A model generated the notes under the pieces. The model did not search any database and was not told the origin of the DNA. It saw only the letters and a list, made by a program, of their open reading frames with translations. The translations under genes and the position numbers were made by a program. A DNA stretch of 64,000 bases from Ureibacillus sp. FSL W7-1570 (GTDB lineage Bacteria > Bacillota > Bacilli > Bacillales_A > Planococcaceae): the NCBI RefSeq assembly GCF_038593265.1, contig NZ_CP151979.1, forward strand, positions 2,308,001-2,372,000, given 5' to 3'. Of the stretch, positions 9,327 to 17,957 are shown piece by piece; within the stretch, counting starts at the first letter, position 1, and each line of letters begins with the position of its first letter.

Positions 9327-10550
9327 TTAAGGTTCGATCTTAGTTTTAAATACTTGTTTTCCATCTTTATACTCAAGGATCGTTGCGGATTTAACTGCGT
9401 TATGCTTTTCATCCACTGAGATTGTACCAGACACAAGCGAAATGTCTTTCGTTGCAGCAAGTGCATCTTTAATTTTCTCGCCATCTACAGAACCAGCGCG
9501 CTCAATCGCATCTTTGATGAAGTAAACTGTATCGTATCCAAGGGCGTGGAATGCATTTGGCGCTTCACCGTACTTATCATTGAACGCTTTAACAAAGTCT
9601 TGGATTTTTGGATCTGGGTCTTCAGATGAATAGTGGTTGATGATGAATGAGTTGTTTAAGTTGTCGGCACCGGCCAATTCAACCAATTTTGGAGAATCCC
9701 ATCCGTCAGCACCCATCAATGGAACGTCAATTCCCAATTCACGCGCTTGTTTTACAATCAAACCAACTTCTTCATAATATCCAGGAATGAAGATGAACTC
9801 TGGATTTTTGGATTTAAGCGTTGTCAATGTTGATTTGAAGTCTGTGTCTTTTGCCACATATGCCGCTTCAGCAACCACTTTGCCGCCATTAGCTTCGATT
9901 TGCTCTTTGAATGCAGCCGCCAAACCTTTGGCATAGTCTGAAGAGTTATCCGCAAAAATCGCTACATTTTTCACTCCAAGTTCTTCTGTTGCAAAGTTTG
10001 CAGCAATAACTCCTTGGAATGGGTCGATGAAGCAAGTACGGAATACGTATTCGTTGATAGATCCGTCTTCATTTTCAGTAACGTTTGGCGCAGTACCTGA
10101 AGCAGTCACTAAAGGAATTTTATTATCGTTCGCAATTTGCACAGTGGCAAGAACGTTACCGCTCGTTGCAGGTCCGATCATTACATCTACTTTTTCTTGT
10201 GTCGCTAGTCGAATCGCAGCGGATGTTGCTTCTGCGTTCTCTGATTTGTTATCCACAGGAACAAACTCAATCTTTTTGCCGTCAATTCCGCCATTGGCAT
10301 TGATTTCTTCAATCGCAAGTTCTGCACCTTGTTTGATGGATGAACCGTAGGAAGCAACTCCTCCAGTCAACTCCAAGTTCGCACCAATTTTGATAACGCC
10401 GCCGTCTCCTCCGTTATCTGAACCGCTGTCTTTTGATGCATCGTCACCTCCGTCAGAACCCCCACTACAACCAGCTAGAGCTCCTAATACCAGCGAAGAT
10501 GCCAGAAAGAGAGAGGCGTATTTTTTAAGTTTTTTTGTTTCCTCCATCAT
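9327..10550 (-). CDS. livJ: Branched-chain amino acid ABC transporter substrate-binding lipoprotein
   Basis: A 407-residue extracellular binding protein of the LivJ/Leu-Ile-Val periplasmic binding fold. The N-terminus has KKLKKYASLFLASSLVLG followed by the lipobox LAGC, then a Gly/Ser/Asp-rich linker, so the mature protein is lipid-anchored at the outer face of the membrane. The mature domain opens VIKIGANLELTGGVASYG and shows EEINANGGIDGKKIEF and GPATSGNVLA, hallmarks of the family. Start chosen at the first of two adjacent ATGs, 7 bases after GGGGGAG. First gene of livJHMGF, preceded by two CodY-like boxes. Confidence 0.95.
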   Translation of the reverse strand: MMEETKKLKKYASLFLASSLVLGALAGCSGGSDGGDDASKDSGSDNGGDGGVIKIGANLELTGGVASYGSSIKQGAELAIEEINANGGIDGKKIEFVPVDNKSENAEATSAAIRLATQEKVDVMIGPATSGNVLATVQIANDNKIPLVTASGTAPNVTENEDGSINEYVFRTCFIDPFQGVIAANFATEELGVKNVAIFADNSSDYAKGLAAAFKEQIEANGGKVVAEAAYVAKDTDFKSTLTTLKSKNPEFIFIPGYYEEVGLIVKQARELGIDVPLMGADGWDSPKLVELAGADNLNNSFIINHYSSEDPDPKIQDFVKAFNDKYGEAPNAFHALGYDTVYFIKDAIERAGSVDGEKIKDALAATKDISLVSGTISVDEKHNAVKSATILEYKDGKQVFKTKIEP

Positions 10551-10602
10551 TATTAACTCCCCCCGTTACTAAATTTTTGTAGATAATATTTATAGATATT
10601 AG

Positions 10603-10617
10603 ATTTTTCAAAAAATA
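10603..10617. promoter_or_regulatory. CodY-like box, proximal
   Basis: ATTTTTCAAAAAATA matches the CodY consensus AATTTTCWGAAAATT at 12 of 15 positions. It lies about 55 bases upstream of the livJ start. CodY represses branched-chain amino acid uptake genes in other Bacillota when isoleucine and GTP are high, so the site fits the operon. Confidence 0.5.
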
Positions 10618-10647
10618 ATGACACCTATCCCAGAAAACTAATATCAT

Positions 10648-10662
10648 AATTTTCTGAAATAA
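10648..10662. promoter_or_regulatory. CodY-like box, distal
   Basis: AATTTTCTGAAATAA matches the first 12 positions of the CodY consensus AATTTTCWGAAAATT exactly. It is 45 bases from the proximal box, both upstream of livJ. The rest of the gene-free space 10551-11017 (about 465 bases) is very AT-rich and shows no further clear element except inverted copies of a TAGATATTAGA-like sequence near 10594 and 10672. Confidence 0.6.
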
Positions 10663-11017
10663 GATTCCATCTCTAATATCTAATTAAAATGTTTAGCTTT
10701 AAGCATTTTAAAACATTCTCTTTATTTAGTCTAGTGCGATTTTTTGGTAAATTTAAATATTTCGTATTATATGGAATTTTTAATTAATAAAATATTGATA
10801 TTATATCTCGTTTATTATTTTTTTTATCAAATTTTTATATTTTTCTATCAATAATTTTCGATTATAAAAATTTACAATTTTTTGTTTCAATAGTATGTAA
10901 CAACTACTATTTTTAAGAACATATTCATGGGATAAAAATACTATTCCAGATTCGAACCCTGAAAGTTCCATTTTTTCTCTTCCTGCATACACTATTCAGA
11001 GAAACGGAGGTATGCAT

Positions 11018-12274
11018 ATGTACATGTATAATAATGGCTATCCTTATTACTACGTTTATGTACCGGTCAATTATTACCACCCTTATCAGTACCCTCTGTA
11101 TGCACAACAAATCCCCCAACAATCCTCAAGACCAGGCGTGCAACAACTGATCCAACGCATCCGCACGGAACATAGCAACTTATATACCCAGCTGGAACAA
11201 GCAGGGGTAAATCCTCAAATGGTTGATACCCTCATCTTTTTAACCATCTCCTATTTGCAAAGCCAACAAAACTTGAACCGCACTCCAACCCAAATTTACA
11301 ATCAGTTCCAGCGTGATAATCCTTGGTTCCTGCCATTTATCCGCTCGATGAATTTCCCAGAAAATACAGTGAACCGCATTTTAATAAGAGTCATTGAATT
11401 AGCTCTGTCCTATATCCGAGGGGAAAGTCCCACTCCAGAACCTGGACCAAGGCCGGAAGCAGGATGGTCCGATTGGGAAAGCCTTGGCGGCACATTATTA
11501 AGCGCGCCGAGTGTAAGTTCATGGGCTCCCAACCGGTTGGATGTCTTTGCAAGAGGGAGCGACAATACGCTGTACCATATCTGGTGGGATGGCAACCGCT
11601 GGAGCAACTGGGAAAGCCTTGGCGGTGTATTGACTTCTGCTCCCGGATCTGTTTCCTGGGGGCCAAACCGGATTGACGTCTTTGTAAGAGGGACAGATGA
11701 TGCATTGTACCACAAATGGTGGGACGGCAGCCGCTGGAGCAGTTGGGAAAGCCTCGGCGGCACTTTGACGAGCGGTCCTAGCGCCTCTTCACAACGGGCA
11801 AATCAATTGGATGTCTTCGTAAGAGGAACCGGAAATCGCTTATATAAAAGAACTTGGAATGGATCCAATTGGGAACCTTGGGAAGACCTTGGAGGAAATC
11901 TGGCTTCCGAACCTGCCGCAATTTCTTGGGGACCGAACCGGATTGACGTCTTTGCGAGAGGGGCAAATAACGATTTAATTCATAAATGGTGGGACGGCAA
12001 CCGCTGGAGTGATTGGGAAAGTCTCGGCGGCACTTTGACAAGTGCGCCGACAGTTTCATCCAAACGGGCAAACCACCTGGATGTCTTTGTAAGAGGCGTG
12101 GGCAATCGATTATATAAGAGAACTTGGAACGGCACTCGTTGGGAACCTTGGGTAAACCTTGGCACTACACAAATCACGAGTGCACCAGCCGCTGTTTCTT
12201 GGGGGCCGAACCGGACAGATGTCTTTGCCCGGGGACAAAACAACGATTTAATCCACCGTTATCAACAAAGTTAA
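11018..12274 (+). CDS. Tyr-rich protein with PLL/DUF346-type beta-propeller repeats
   Basis: About 418 residues from the ATG at 11018, which sits 7 bases after GGAGG; an upstream ATG at 11012 is only one base from the site and the one at 11024 is also possible. Residues 1-35 are extremely Tyr/Pro rich ([15 protein letters not shown]), residues 40-135 look helical, and the rest consists of six repeats of about 47 residues built on W-x-x-WESLGG, PNRxDVFxRG and LYHxWWDG. These are the PLL/DUF346 lectin-like propeller repeats (fucose-binding lectin and tectonin relatives). There is no signal peptide; the Tyr-rich head resembles spore-coat or adhesive proteins. Ligand and location are inference. 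Confidence 0.8.
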   Translation: MYMYNNGYPYYYVYVPVNYYHPYQYPLYAQQIPQQSSRPGVQQLIQRIRTEHSNLYTQLEQAGVNPQMVDTLIFLTISYLQSQQNLNRTPTQIYNQFQRDNPWFLPFIRSMNFPENTVNRILIRVIELALSYIRGESPTPEPGPRPEAGWSDWESLGGTLLSAPSVSSWAPNRLDVFARGSDNTLYHIWWDGNRWSNWESLGGVLTSAPGSVSWGPNRIDVFVRGTDDALYHKWWDGSRWSSWESLGGTLTSGPSASSQRANQLDVFVRGTGNRLYKRTWNGSNWEPWEDLGGNLASEPAAISWGPNRIDVFARGANNDLIHKWWDGNRWSDWESLGGTLTSAPTVSSKRANHLDVFVRGVGNRLYKRTWNGTRWEPWVNLGTTQITSAPAAVSWGPNRTDVFARGQNNDLIHRYQQS

Positions 12275-12283
12275 CCATAAACG

Positions 12284-12319
12284 ATCCTATCGGGTAAAAC
12301 GTTACCTGATAGGATTTTC
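12284..12319 (+). terminator. Rho-independent terminator
   Basis: 14-bp stem ATCCTATCGGGTAA / TTACCTGATAGGAT with one wobble, loop AACG, then TTTCTTA. Ends the propeller gene. Confidence 0.88.
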
Positions 12320-12460
12320 TTATGCTTTAACGTTTACTGTGTTGAAGCGGTAATGTTTCCGCTTTTGTCCAATATGGAATATTCTTATGACTCTCCCGAA
12401 AGAACAGGATATAATAAAAGTTGCCATCCAAAACGACGAACTGTCTATGGGAGTGAAGAT

Positions 12461-13222
12461 ATGACGACAAAACTTTATATCAATAACGATCATTTCATTG
12501 CCGGCATAACATTAAAAAATGAAGTGGAATTGGAACAACATAACATGGCTCTTCATGTTTGCGAAAAGGAAGAAGAAATCATCCAAAACCGCAAAAAACT
12601 TGCCGCTTACATCGGGTGCGATATCCGGCAATTTGTTTGTGCCAATCAGACCCATAGCGACAACGTTTACAAAGTGACCGCACAAGACCGCGGACGGGGC
12701 GCCCTGTCCAAAGATACCGCCATCCCAAATACAGACGCCCTTTATACTACAGAACCCGGCATTGTCCTTTGCACCTTTACCGCCGATTGCGTACCGGTCA
12801 TTTTCTATAGCGAAAAAAGCGGGATCATCGGAGTCATCCATTCCGGATGGCAAGGAACTGTGAAGGAAATCACAAGAAAAGTTTTTGAATATATCCGGAA
12901 CAACGAGCAATGCGATTTGCAAGACTTCCATGTGCTTATCGGCACCGCCATCAGCCAAGAAAAGTTTGAAGTCGATGAAGATGTATACGAAAAATTTAAA
13001 AACTTGGGATATGCGGATGAATTCGTTTATTTTAATGCGGAAACCGGGAAATACCATATCGACAACCAGCTAACGGTAAAAAGACAATGTGAACTGAGCG
13101 GTATACCTTCAGAACAAATCTTCATTGATGCCACATGCACCTTTAAAAATCCACAGGGCTTTTCCTACCGGGAAGATAAAAAAGCCGGTCGCCATTTGAC
13201 TTTCATCATGAAAAAAGCATAA
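12461..13222 (+). CDS. pgeF: PgeF/YfiH-type multicopper-oxidase-like protein (peptidoglycan editing factor family)
   Basis: 253 residues from the ATG at 12461, which has GGGAGTGA upstream; the open frame extends 108 bases further but without family similarity. The family metal-site residues are in place: His65 in NQTHSDNV, Cys110 in FTADCVPVIF and His127 in VIHSGWQGT. Members were called laccase-like or polyphenol oxidases; E. coli YfiH/PgeF removes wrongly incorporated residues from muropeptide precursors, and related proteins act as purine nucleoside phosphorylase-like enzymes. It is not in the usual ylmDEFGH cell-division cluster, so it may be a second copy. Followed by the terminator inside the 13228-13519 repeat. 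Confidence 0.88.
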   Translation: MTTKLYINNDHFIAGITLKNEVELEQHNMALHVCEKEEEIIQNRKKLAAYIGCDIRQFVCANQTHSDNVYKVTAQDRGRGALSKDTAIPNTDALYTTEPGIVLCTFTADCVPVIFYSEKSGIIGVIHSGWQGTVKEITRKVFEYIRNNEQCDLQDFHVLIGTAISQEKFEVDEDVYEKFKNLGYADEFVYFNAETGKYHIDNQLTVKRQCELSGIPSEQIFIDATCTFKNPQGFSYREDKKAGRHLTFIMKKA

Positions 13223-13227
13223 ACAAA

Positions 13228-13519
13228 GAGGCTGGGACAAAAGATAAAAAACACCATTTTCTCCCGGGAGAAAATGGTGTTTTTTTGATAATTGAAGAAA
13301 ATTGATTTCCGTTCCGGGGACGCTTTCCGCGGGCCCGGCTCGAGCCTCCTCGGAGCTCAATCCTTCGCTCCTGCGGGGTCTCGAGAGGGCTCGTCGCAGG
13401 AAAGCTTTTGCTTTGCGACTAAGCGTGCGCGACAGGAGCACTCGCCCCGTCACTCCAATCAATTTTTTACAAAAATTCTTTTTGCAGCTCGTTCACTTTA
13501 TTAGTTATGTCCCAGCCTC
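13228..13519. repeat. 292-bp non-coding repeat with IS1182-like ends
   Basis: Bounded by inverted GAGGCTGGGACA (13228-13239) and TGTCCCAGCCTC (13508-13519), the same ends carried by both IS1182-family copies in this window. Just inside the left end is a perfect 17-bp-arm hairpin (13249-13282) running into T7, which doubles as the pgeF terminator. The interior 13300-13470 is markedly GC-rich and contains GGGACGCTTTCCGCGGGC, TCCTGCGGGGTCTCGAG and CACTCCAATCAATTTT, pieces of a structured intergenic repeat common in Bacillaceae. No coding capacity; the short open frames across it are chance. It may be a MITE-like unit. Confidence 0.7.
13249..13285 (+). terminator. Terminator hairpin of pgeF inside the repeat
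   Basis: Palindrome with AAACACCATTTTCTCCC as the left arm and its exact complement as the right arm, followed by a run of T. Starts 27 bases after the pgeF stop. Confidence 0.85.
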
Positions 13520-13591
13520 TTTTTTATGGCCACATCGGCTGATTGGCGCTGCCTATTTCACTTTATTTGCCCCTTGAATGATAAATCCGGT

Positions 13592-13726
13592 TTACGAAGA
13601 GAAAACTCGTCCGATTTCTTTCGGGTCATCGGTTTTAAAAGCATTTGTTCCGTCCCCTACAGGTGCAAGGAGGCTGCCGTAATCAAAGCCTTCAACTGCG
13701 GGAGACTTTCTTTTTTCAATATGCAT
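13592..13726 (-). other. Possible degraded coding segment
   Basis: The 265-base space 13520-13784 has no convincing gene. On the minus strand a 44-codon frame (13726 to 13592) reads with sensible composition, including FDYGSLLAPVGDGTN, and an overlapping frame reads IYVPAGNF, but neither has a ribosome binding site. This may be the remnant of a decayed gene or chance. I do not recognise it. Confidence 0.2.
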
Positions 13727-13784
13727 ATGAAATTGCCGGCTGGAACATATATTGCAGTATGAAAAGAAGAAAGGAGGTTTTTAT

Positions 13785-15194
13785 CTGAGAATTCACGTTG
13801 TTCAGCAAGGAGACACCCTTTGGAAATTGGCTAATTTATACTATACGAGCATGAATGCCATTGTCCAGCTTAATCAACTTCCAAATCCCCAATCATTGCT
13901 CATTGGCCAAGCAATTCTGATCCCGGATACAACAACTCCCCACATCATTCAATTCGGAGAAACATTGTGGTCGATTGCAAGTGCTTACGGCGTATCTATC
14001 CAGCCCATTCAACAAGCAAACCCTGCCATCAATCCTTACAATTTAATCCCCGGAACAACGATTTACATCCCTCCACGGTTACACATGGTTCAACCAGGAG
14101 AAGCCCTGTGGCAAATTGCAGCTTATTACGGAACAACAACAGAAGCCATTGTAAAACAAAACGGTCTGCGAAGCCCGGATAACATCTACCCTGGAATGAT
14201 GCTCATCATCCCAAGACCAAAACCATCCATCGAAGTCAATGCTTATTCCTATCAGCAGGATGCAAACGGGGCGGATTCCGTCAATGCGGTGGGCAACTTG
14301 CTTACGTATTTCACCCCGTTTTCCTACATGATCAAAGAAGATGGAACGTTGGAACCTTTTGCTGATGAATTGATGCTCAGCGCGGCAAAATCCAAACAAG
14401 CGGTGCCGATGTTGGCGATCTCGAATTTTTCATCAACCAGCACAGGTTCAAACTTGGCCCACGCCATTTTATCGAATCAGGAATTGAAGGAAAAATTAAT
14501 CGACAGTTGCATAAAGGTCATGGATGAAAAAGGCTACCGCGGGTTAAACATCGATTTTGAATATGTGCTGCCGGAAGATCGGGAAAATTATAATGAATTT
14601 TTGCAACTGGCCGTTAACCGGCTTCATGAGAAGGGATATTTCGTTTCAACCGCTCTTGCGCCGAAGACGGGTTCGGAACAGGAAGGTCTGCTTTATACCG
14701 CCCACGACTATGAAGCCCACGGGCGCATTGTCGACTTTGTCATTTTGATGACTTATGAGTGGGGTTGGAGGGGAGGTCCGCCGCAAGCCATTTCGCCGAT
14801 CAACCAAATAAGACGTGTGGTGGAGTATGCGGTAACCATCATTCCTCCCGAGAAAATCTTTTTGGGGTTCCAAATTTATGCAAGGGATTGGAAAGTGCCG
14901 CATGTGGAAGGTGCAATTGCTGAAACCTTCAGCCCTCAGGAAGCCATTCGACGGGCAACCCAATATAAAGCAGAAATCTTATATGACGAAACCGCCCAAT
15001 CCCCCTTTTTCCGATATGTGGATCAAAACGGGCAAGCCCATGAAGTATGGTTTGAAGATGCAAGAAGCGCCGCCGCCAAATTCAAACTGGCCATCGAATA
15101 TAAATTGCGCGGTATCAGTTATTGGGCTTTAGGATATCCTTTTCCGCAAAATTGGGCATTATTAAATGATTATTTCAACATTATTAAACTTTAA
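13785..15194 (+). CDS. LysM-GH18 glycosidase, spore cortex/coat type (YaaH/SleL-like)
   Basis: Three LysM domains (about residues 1-45, 50-95 and 98-145; GDTLWKLA, GETLWSIA and GEALWQIA) followed by a GH18 catalytic domain with GLNIDFEYV, in which the Glu is the expected acid catalyst. YaaH/YdhD/SleL proteins bind cortex peptidoglycan through LysM and cleave it as N-acetylglucosaminidases or act in the coat. The best start is the CTG at 13785: AAGGAGG ends 7 bases before it and translation would open RIHVVQQGDTLW exactly at the LysM boundary. A TTG at 13752 in frame has no ribosome binding site. Length from CTG is 469 residues. No signal peptide, as usual for this family. Confidence 0.88.
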   Translation: MRIHVVQQGDTLWKLANLYYTSMNAIVQLNQLPNPQSLLIGQAILIPDTTTPHIIQFGETLWSIASAYGVSIQPIQQANPAINPYNLIPGTTIYIPPRLHMVQPGEALWQIAAYYGTTTEAIVKQNGLRSPDNIYPGMMLIIPRPKPSIEVNAYSYQQDANGADSVNAVGNLLTYFTPFSYMIKEDGTLEPFADELMLSAAKSKQAVPMLAISNFSSTSTGSNLAHAILSNQELKEKLIDSCIKVMDEKGYRGLNIDFEYVLPEDRENYNEFLQLAVNRLHEKGYFVSTALAPKTGSEQEGLLYTAHDYEAHGRIVDFVILMTYEWGWRGGPPQAISPINQIRRVVEYAVTIIPPEKIFLGFQIYARDWKVPHVEGAIAETFSPQEAIRRATQYKAEILYDETAQSPFFRYVDQNGQAHEVWFEDARSAAAKFKLAIEYKLRGISYWALGYPFPQNWALLNDYFNIIKL

Positions 15195-15212
15195 AAATAA
15201 TATTCTACTATA

Positions 15213-15253
15213 AGCGGTGCAAACATACATTATTGTTTGTGCCGCTATTTTTT
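15213..15253 (+). terminator. Rho-independent terminator
   Basis: Stem AGCGGTGCAAACA / TGTTTGTGCCGCT (two non-Watson-Crick positions) followed by ATTTTTT. Ends the LysM-GH18 gene. The following 15254-15552 is about 300 bases of AT-rich sequence holding only the presumed promoter of the next operon. Confidence 0.8.
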
Positions 15254-15552
15254 GCCATTATCCGCTCCTTTTATGTTTCAATTCTCAATATTTATGCAGA
15301 CTAAAGATACAAAAGTTACAAAATTTCTAAAGTTTTTAGCTAAAAAAAGGAAATTTTAATGAATTTTGTTTCTATTTTTTGCGTAAAAAATTTAATATCC
15401 ATATAATTTAAATTAATGAAATAATTAAAAAATTAAATGATGAACTATTTATTTCTAACATCTTATTACATCATGTTTTTGCTTCATGATTTTACACTTC
15501 CAAAAGCAGTAGAAATATTGTCGTGATTCTTCGGTTTATGGAGGGATGAAAC

Positions 15553-16641
15553 ATGAAGAAAAAAGCAATCATCTATTGTGAAGGCCAATTTGGCTCTATG
15601 GATGGGAAAACCGCGAATGGTCTGGTTCGCGAGCCGGGATACTACGACATCATTGCCGTCATAGACAGTACAAAGAGCGGTTTGGATGCCGGCGAGTATC
15701 TCGATGGAGTCAAAAATGGCATCCCTTTATGCAAAAACCTCGAAGAAGCTTTATCAATTTCCAAAGAAAAACCAACTCATTTCATCCTCGGAATCGCCCC
15801 TGGTGACGCTTTTTTAAAAGATGAAGAAAGGTCTGTCATTTTCGAAGCCATGAAGGCCGGTTTAAATATTATCAACCCATTGCAAGAATTTCTGACTGAA
15901 GATGAAGAAATGATGAATGCCGCCAAAAAATACAACGTCACAATTCGCGACATTCGAAAGCCGAAACCAAAAAAAGAGTGGCATTTATTTACTGGCGGCA
16001 TCTTAAATATCCATACGCCCATTATTGCCGTTTTAGGGACAGACAGCGCTTGCGGAAAACGGACTACCGCGAAAATACTTGAAAAAGGATTCAGGAACCG
16101 CGGGTTTAAACCTGTCTTTATCGCAACCGGACAAACCGGTTTAATTCAAGGTGCAGAATATGGTTTTGCAATGGACGCTTTCCCGCTTCAGTATCTAATC
16201 GGAGAACTGGAAGGGGAGATATTGCGGGCGCACAAAAACGAAAATCCAGACATCATCATTGTGGAAGGGCAAGGGGCACTCAGTCATCCCGCCTATGCCA
16301 GCTCATGCGGTATTTTAAAAGGGGCACGGCCACAAGCGATCATTTTGCAGCATCCACCAAAACGGAAAGTATTAGGCGATTTTCCGTTTATGCCGATGCC
16401 GGATCTCCAAGAAGAAATTAACCTGATTGAACATTACGGAAACACGAAAGTCATTGCCATCACGTTGAACCACGAAAATATGACAGATGAAGAAATCGAC
16501 CAAACCATTGTGGAATATGAAAAGAAATTGCATTTGCCTGTCAGCGATGTGTTGAAAAAGGGCGACGAAAAAATTATTAATGCAATCATCGATTTCTTCC
16601 CATCTTTAAAAGCCAAAGAAAAGGTTGTGAGTTCAAAATGA
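15553..16641 (+). CDS. DUF1611 family P-loop protein (DgcN-like)
   Basis: A 362-residue cytoplasmic protein. The N-terminal part (1-140) is a Rossmann-like domain, the C-terminal part a P-loop domain with LGTDSACGKRTT near residues 171-182 and IIVEGQGALSHPAY around 236-249. This architecture is DUF1611; its characterised relative DgcN works in D-glutamate catabolism as an N-acetyltransferase. Here the gene overlaps the downstream PLP racemase by 4 bases (ATGA), so the two form one translational unit and probably act on the same amino acid. A TATGGAGGGATGAAAC ribosome binding site supports the start. Confidence 0.85.
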   Translation: MKKKAIIYCEGQFGSMDGKTANGLVREPGYYDIIAVIDSTKSGLDAGEYLDGVKNGIPLCKNLEEALSISKEKPTHFILGIAPGDAFLKDEERSVIFEAMKAGLNIINPLQEFLTEDEEMMNAAKKYNVTIRDIRKPKPKKEWHLFTGGILNIHTPIIAVLGTDSACGKRTTAKILEKGFRNRGFKPVFIATGQTGLIQGAEYGFAMDAFPLQYLIGELEGEILRAHKNENPDIIIVEGQGALSHPAYASSCGILKGARPQAIILQHPPKRKVLGDFPFMPMPDLQEEINLIEHYGNTKVIAITLNHENMTDEEIDQTIVEYEKKLHLPVSDVLKKGDEKIINAIIDFFPSLKAKEKVVSSK

Positions 16642-17780
16642 AATTGAAACCGGTACCTCGAATTGAAATCAATCTGGATAAAATTCAACACAACGCTGCG
16701 GTCTTAAAACATTTATGTGAAGCAAAAGGGGTGGAAGTAACGGGGGTTGTAAAAGGGGTTTGCGCGGATTTGCAAATCGTTAATGCGTTGATTCAGGCAG
16801 GCATCACGAGACTTGCCGTATCAAAAACGTTTCATTTGGAAAAATTGAAAAAGGCAAAAATCAACGCTACCCTCATATTGCTTCGAACCCCTGGAATATC
16901 GGAAGTTCCGGCTGTCGTCAAATATGCGGATATCAGCATGAACTCAGAAATGGATGTTATTCGCGCATTGTCCAATGAAGCGGTGAAACAGGGGAAAACC
17001 CATAAAATCATAGTGATGGTGGAAATGGGGGACCTTCGTGAAGGTGTAATGCCGAAAGATCTTCCGGCATTTATAAGTGAGGTAATGCAGCTTCCGGCAA
17101 TAGAAATTGCCGGTATCGGCACGAACTTCGCTTGTTTCGGAGGCGTTCTGCCTACAGAAGAAAAAATGAGGGAATTCTCTTCCATTGTGGAAAAAATAAA
17201 ACGTCAATTCGCTTTGCAACTTCCGATTGTTTCCGGAGGCAACTCCGCCAATTTAAAATGGCTTCTTGAAACGGATGATATCGGATCAGTCAATGATATA
17301 CGCCTCGGCGAATCGATTCTGTTAGGAAGAGAAACCACTGAAGGCGGGATTATACCCAATCTTTATCCCGATACTTTCAAATTTGTTGCAGAAGTCATTG
17401 AAGCCAAACAAAAACCTTCTTCCCCTTATGGCTATCGGGGAAAAAACGGCTTTGGCGAATCCATCGAGTTCCAAGAGCATGGATGGATCAACCATATTCT
17501 CGTGAATGCAGGCAGACAGGATGTGTTTGTCCCTGGTTTATCGCCGACGAAGCCGATAAAAATCCTTGGGGCAACCAGCGACCACATTGTAATAGACGGG
17601 AAAAAACACCAATTTGAGGTTGGAGATGAAATCACTTTCACTCCAAACTATGCAGCGGTACTTTCTTTAATGACATCTCCATACATCCATAAGACATATA
17701 TTGAATTCACAGGAAGCAAACATGAAAAACCAAACAATGTATACAGCATCTATAAACAAAAATTTCTTCCAAAACATTAG
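16638..17780 (+). CDS. Alanine/ornithine racemase family PLP enzyme
   Basis: A 380-residue fold-III PLP protein: N-terminal TIM barrel with Lys39 in VTGVVKGVCAD as the expected PLP lysine, SGGNSANLKWL as the phosphate-binding region and RLGESILLGRE, followed by a C-terminal beta domain. The family includes ornithine/alanine racemases distinct from the cell-wall enzyme Alr. Operon partner of the DUF1611 gene, suggesting racemisation of a substrate that the other protein modifies. Substrate not predictable from sequence alone. Ends at a strong terminator. Confidence 0.88.
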   Translation: MKLKPVPRIEINLDKIQHNAAVLKHLCEAKGVEVTGVVKGVCADLQIVNALIQAGITRLAVSKTFHLEKLKKAKINATLILLRTPGISEVPAVVKYADISMNSEMDVIRALSNEAVKQGKTHKIIVMVEMGDLREGVMPKDLPAFISEVMQLPAIEIAGIGTNFACFGGVLPTEEKMREFSSIVEKIKRQFALQLPIVSGGNSANLKWLLETDDIGSVNDIRLGESILLGRETTEGGIIPNLYPDTFKFVAEVIEAKQKPSSPYGYRGKNGFGESIEFQEHGWINHILVNAGRQDVFVPGLSPTKPIKILGATSDHIVIDGKKHQFEVGDEITFTPNYAAVLSLMTSPYIHKTYIEFTGSKHEKPNNVYSIYKQKFLPKH

Positions 17781-17795
17781 TTCATCATCATGGTC

Positions 17796-17831
17796 GGGGA
17801 TGCTTGTCCAATTCAAGCATCCCCATTTTTA
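17796..17831 (+). terminator. Rho-independent terminator
   Basis: Perfect 11-bp stem GGGGATGCTTG / CAAGCATCCCC with a 7-base loop and ATTTTTA. Ends the DUF1611-racemase operon. Confidence 0.92.
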
Positions 17832-17957
17832 TGCCTGAAAGGAGCTTCATTCGTTTTAAATTATTCCTCTTTCTCCTTCAATTAATACACTCTTTGGTGT
17901 GATAAAAAAATCGCTTCTTCCCATATTAAAATTACCTGAACAAAAAGGAGGTCTACT

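Noticed and set aside
10801-10992. 63-codon minus-strand frame upstream of the propeller gene
   Set aside because: Very AT-rich composition, Lys/Ile/Asn-dominated product, overlaps the regulatory region, no ribosome binding site.
13109-13577. Several frames of 70-117 codons across the 13.2-kb repeat
   Set aside because: They arise from the GC-rich palindromic repeat; composition is not protein-like and they contradict each other.
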